From an uncultured Mollicutes bacterium (lineage in GTDB: Bacteria; Bacillota_I; Bacilli_A; RF39; UBA660), in assembly GCA_900550145.1 (NCBI GenBank), contig URRF01000055.1, positions 1 to 5,860 of the forward strand: a stretch of 5,860 nucleotides of DNA. Reading direction: 5' to 3'. Position 1 is the stretch's first letter. Each line of letters starts with the position of its first letter. The translations under genes were made by a program, and so were the position numbers. Below are positions 5,859-5,860 of the stretch, in pieces. The notes below the pieces were generated by a model that saw only the letters and a list, made by a program, of their open reading frames with translations, was not told the origin of the DNA and made no database searches.

Positions 5859-5860
5859 AT

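Overview
The window comes from a very AT-rich, low-GC Gram-positive-type bacterium. Hand counts of G+C are 64/360 over 1381-1740 and 77/360 over 3901-4260. Genes use good Shine-Dalgarno sites (AGGAG, AGAGGT, AAGGGA), TGG for Trp, and TAA/TAG/TGA stops. Gene content and composition fit an uncultured gut Bacilli/Erysipelotrichia/RF39-like lineage, but this placement is inference. Every gene I can support is on the minus strand, so the map reads from right to left.

Right end (5206-5860): remains of two genes. An unrecognised protein is cut by the window edge and appears frameshifted at an A6 run. It is followed by the N-terminal part of a family II inorganic-pyrophosphatase-like DHH phosphoesterase that breaks off within the domain. 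This block is clearly richer in G+C (108/360 over 5221-5580) than everything to its left.

Middle (3609-5205): a membrane-anchored serpin (serine/cysteine protease inhibitor). It has a large insertion and an unusually long Gly/Ala-rich reactive-centre loop, and ends at a neat intrinsic terminator. Its 5' end lies inside the broken DHH gene, with no visible ribosome-binding site or promoter. The junction near 5160-5205 therefore looks like a rearrangement or an assembly chimera.

Left (186-3577): a tight three-gene operon driven by a good sigma-A-type promoter at 3549-3577. Its products are (1) a small single-pass membrane protein of unknown family with an acidic tail; (2) a sensor-like protein with two extracellular solute-binding (SBP family 3-like) domains, a second membrane helix and a GGDEF domain whose signature has decayed to DGNEF; and (3) a YihY/BrkB multi-pass membrane protein. 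The first two genes overlap by 20 nt and the last two by 1 nt (TAATG), so translation is probably coupled and the three proteins may act together at the membrane.

Far left (1-185): no gene. It holds a series of hairpins after the operon, probably including its terminator, then two long C tracts (G tracts on the coding strand) of 11 and 13 nt around an AT spacer, which is very unusual in so AT-rich a sequence.
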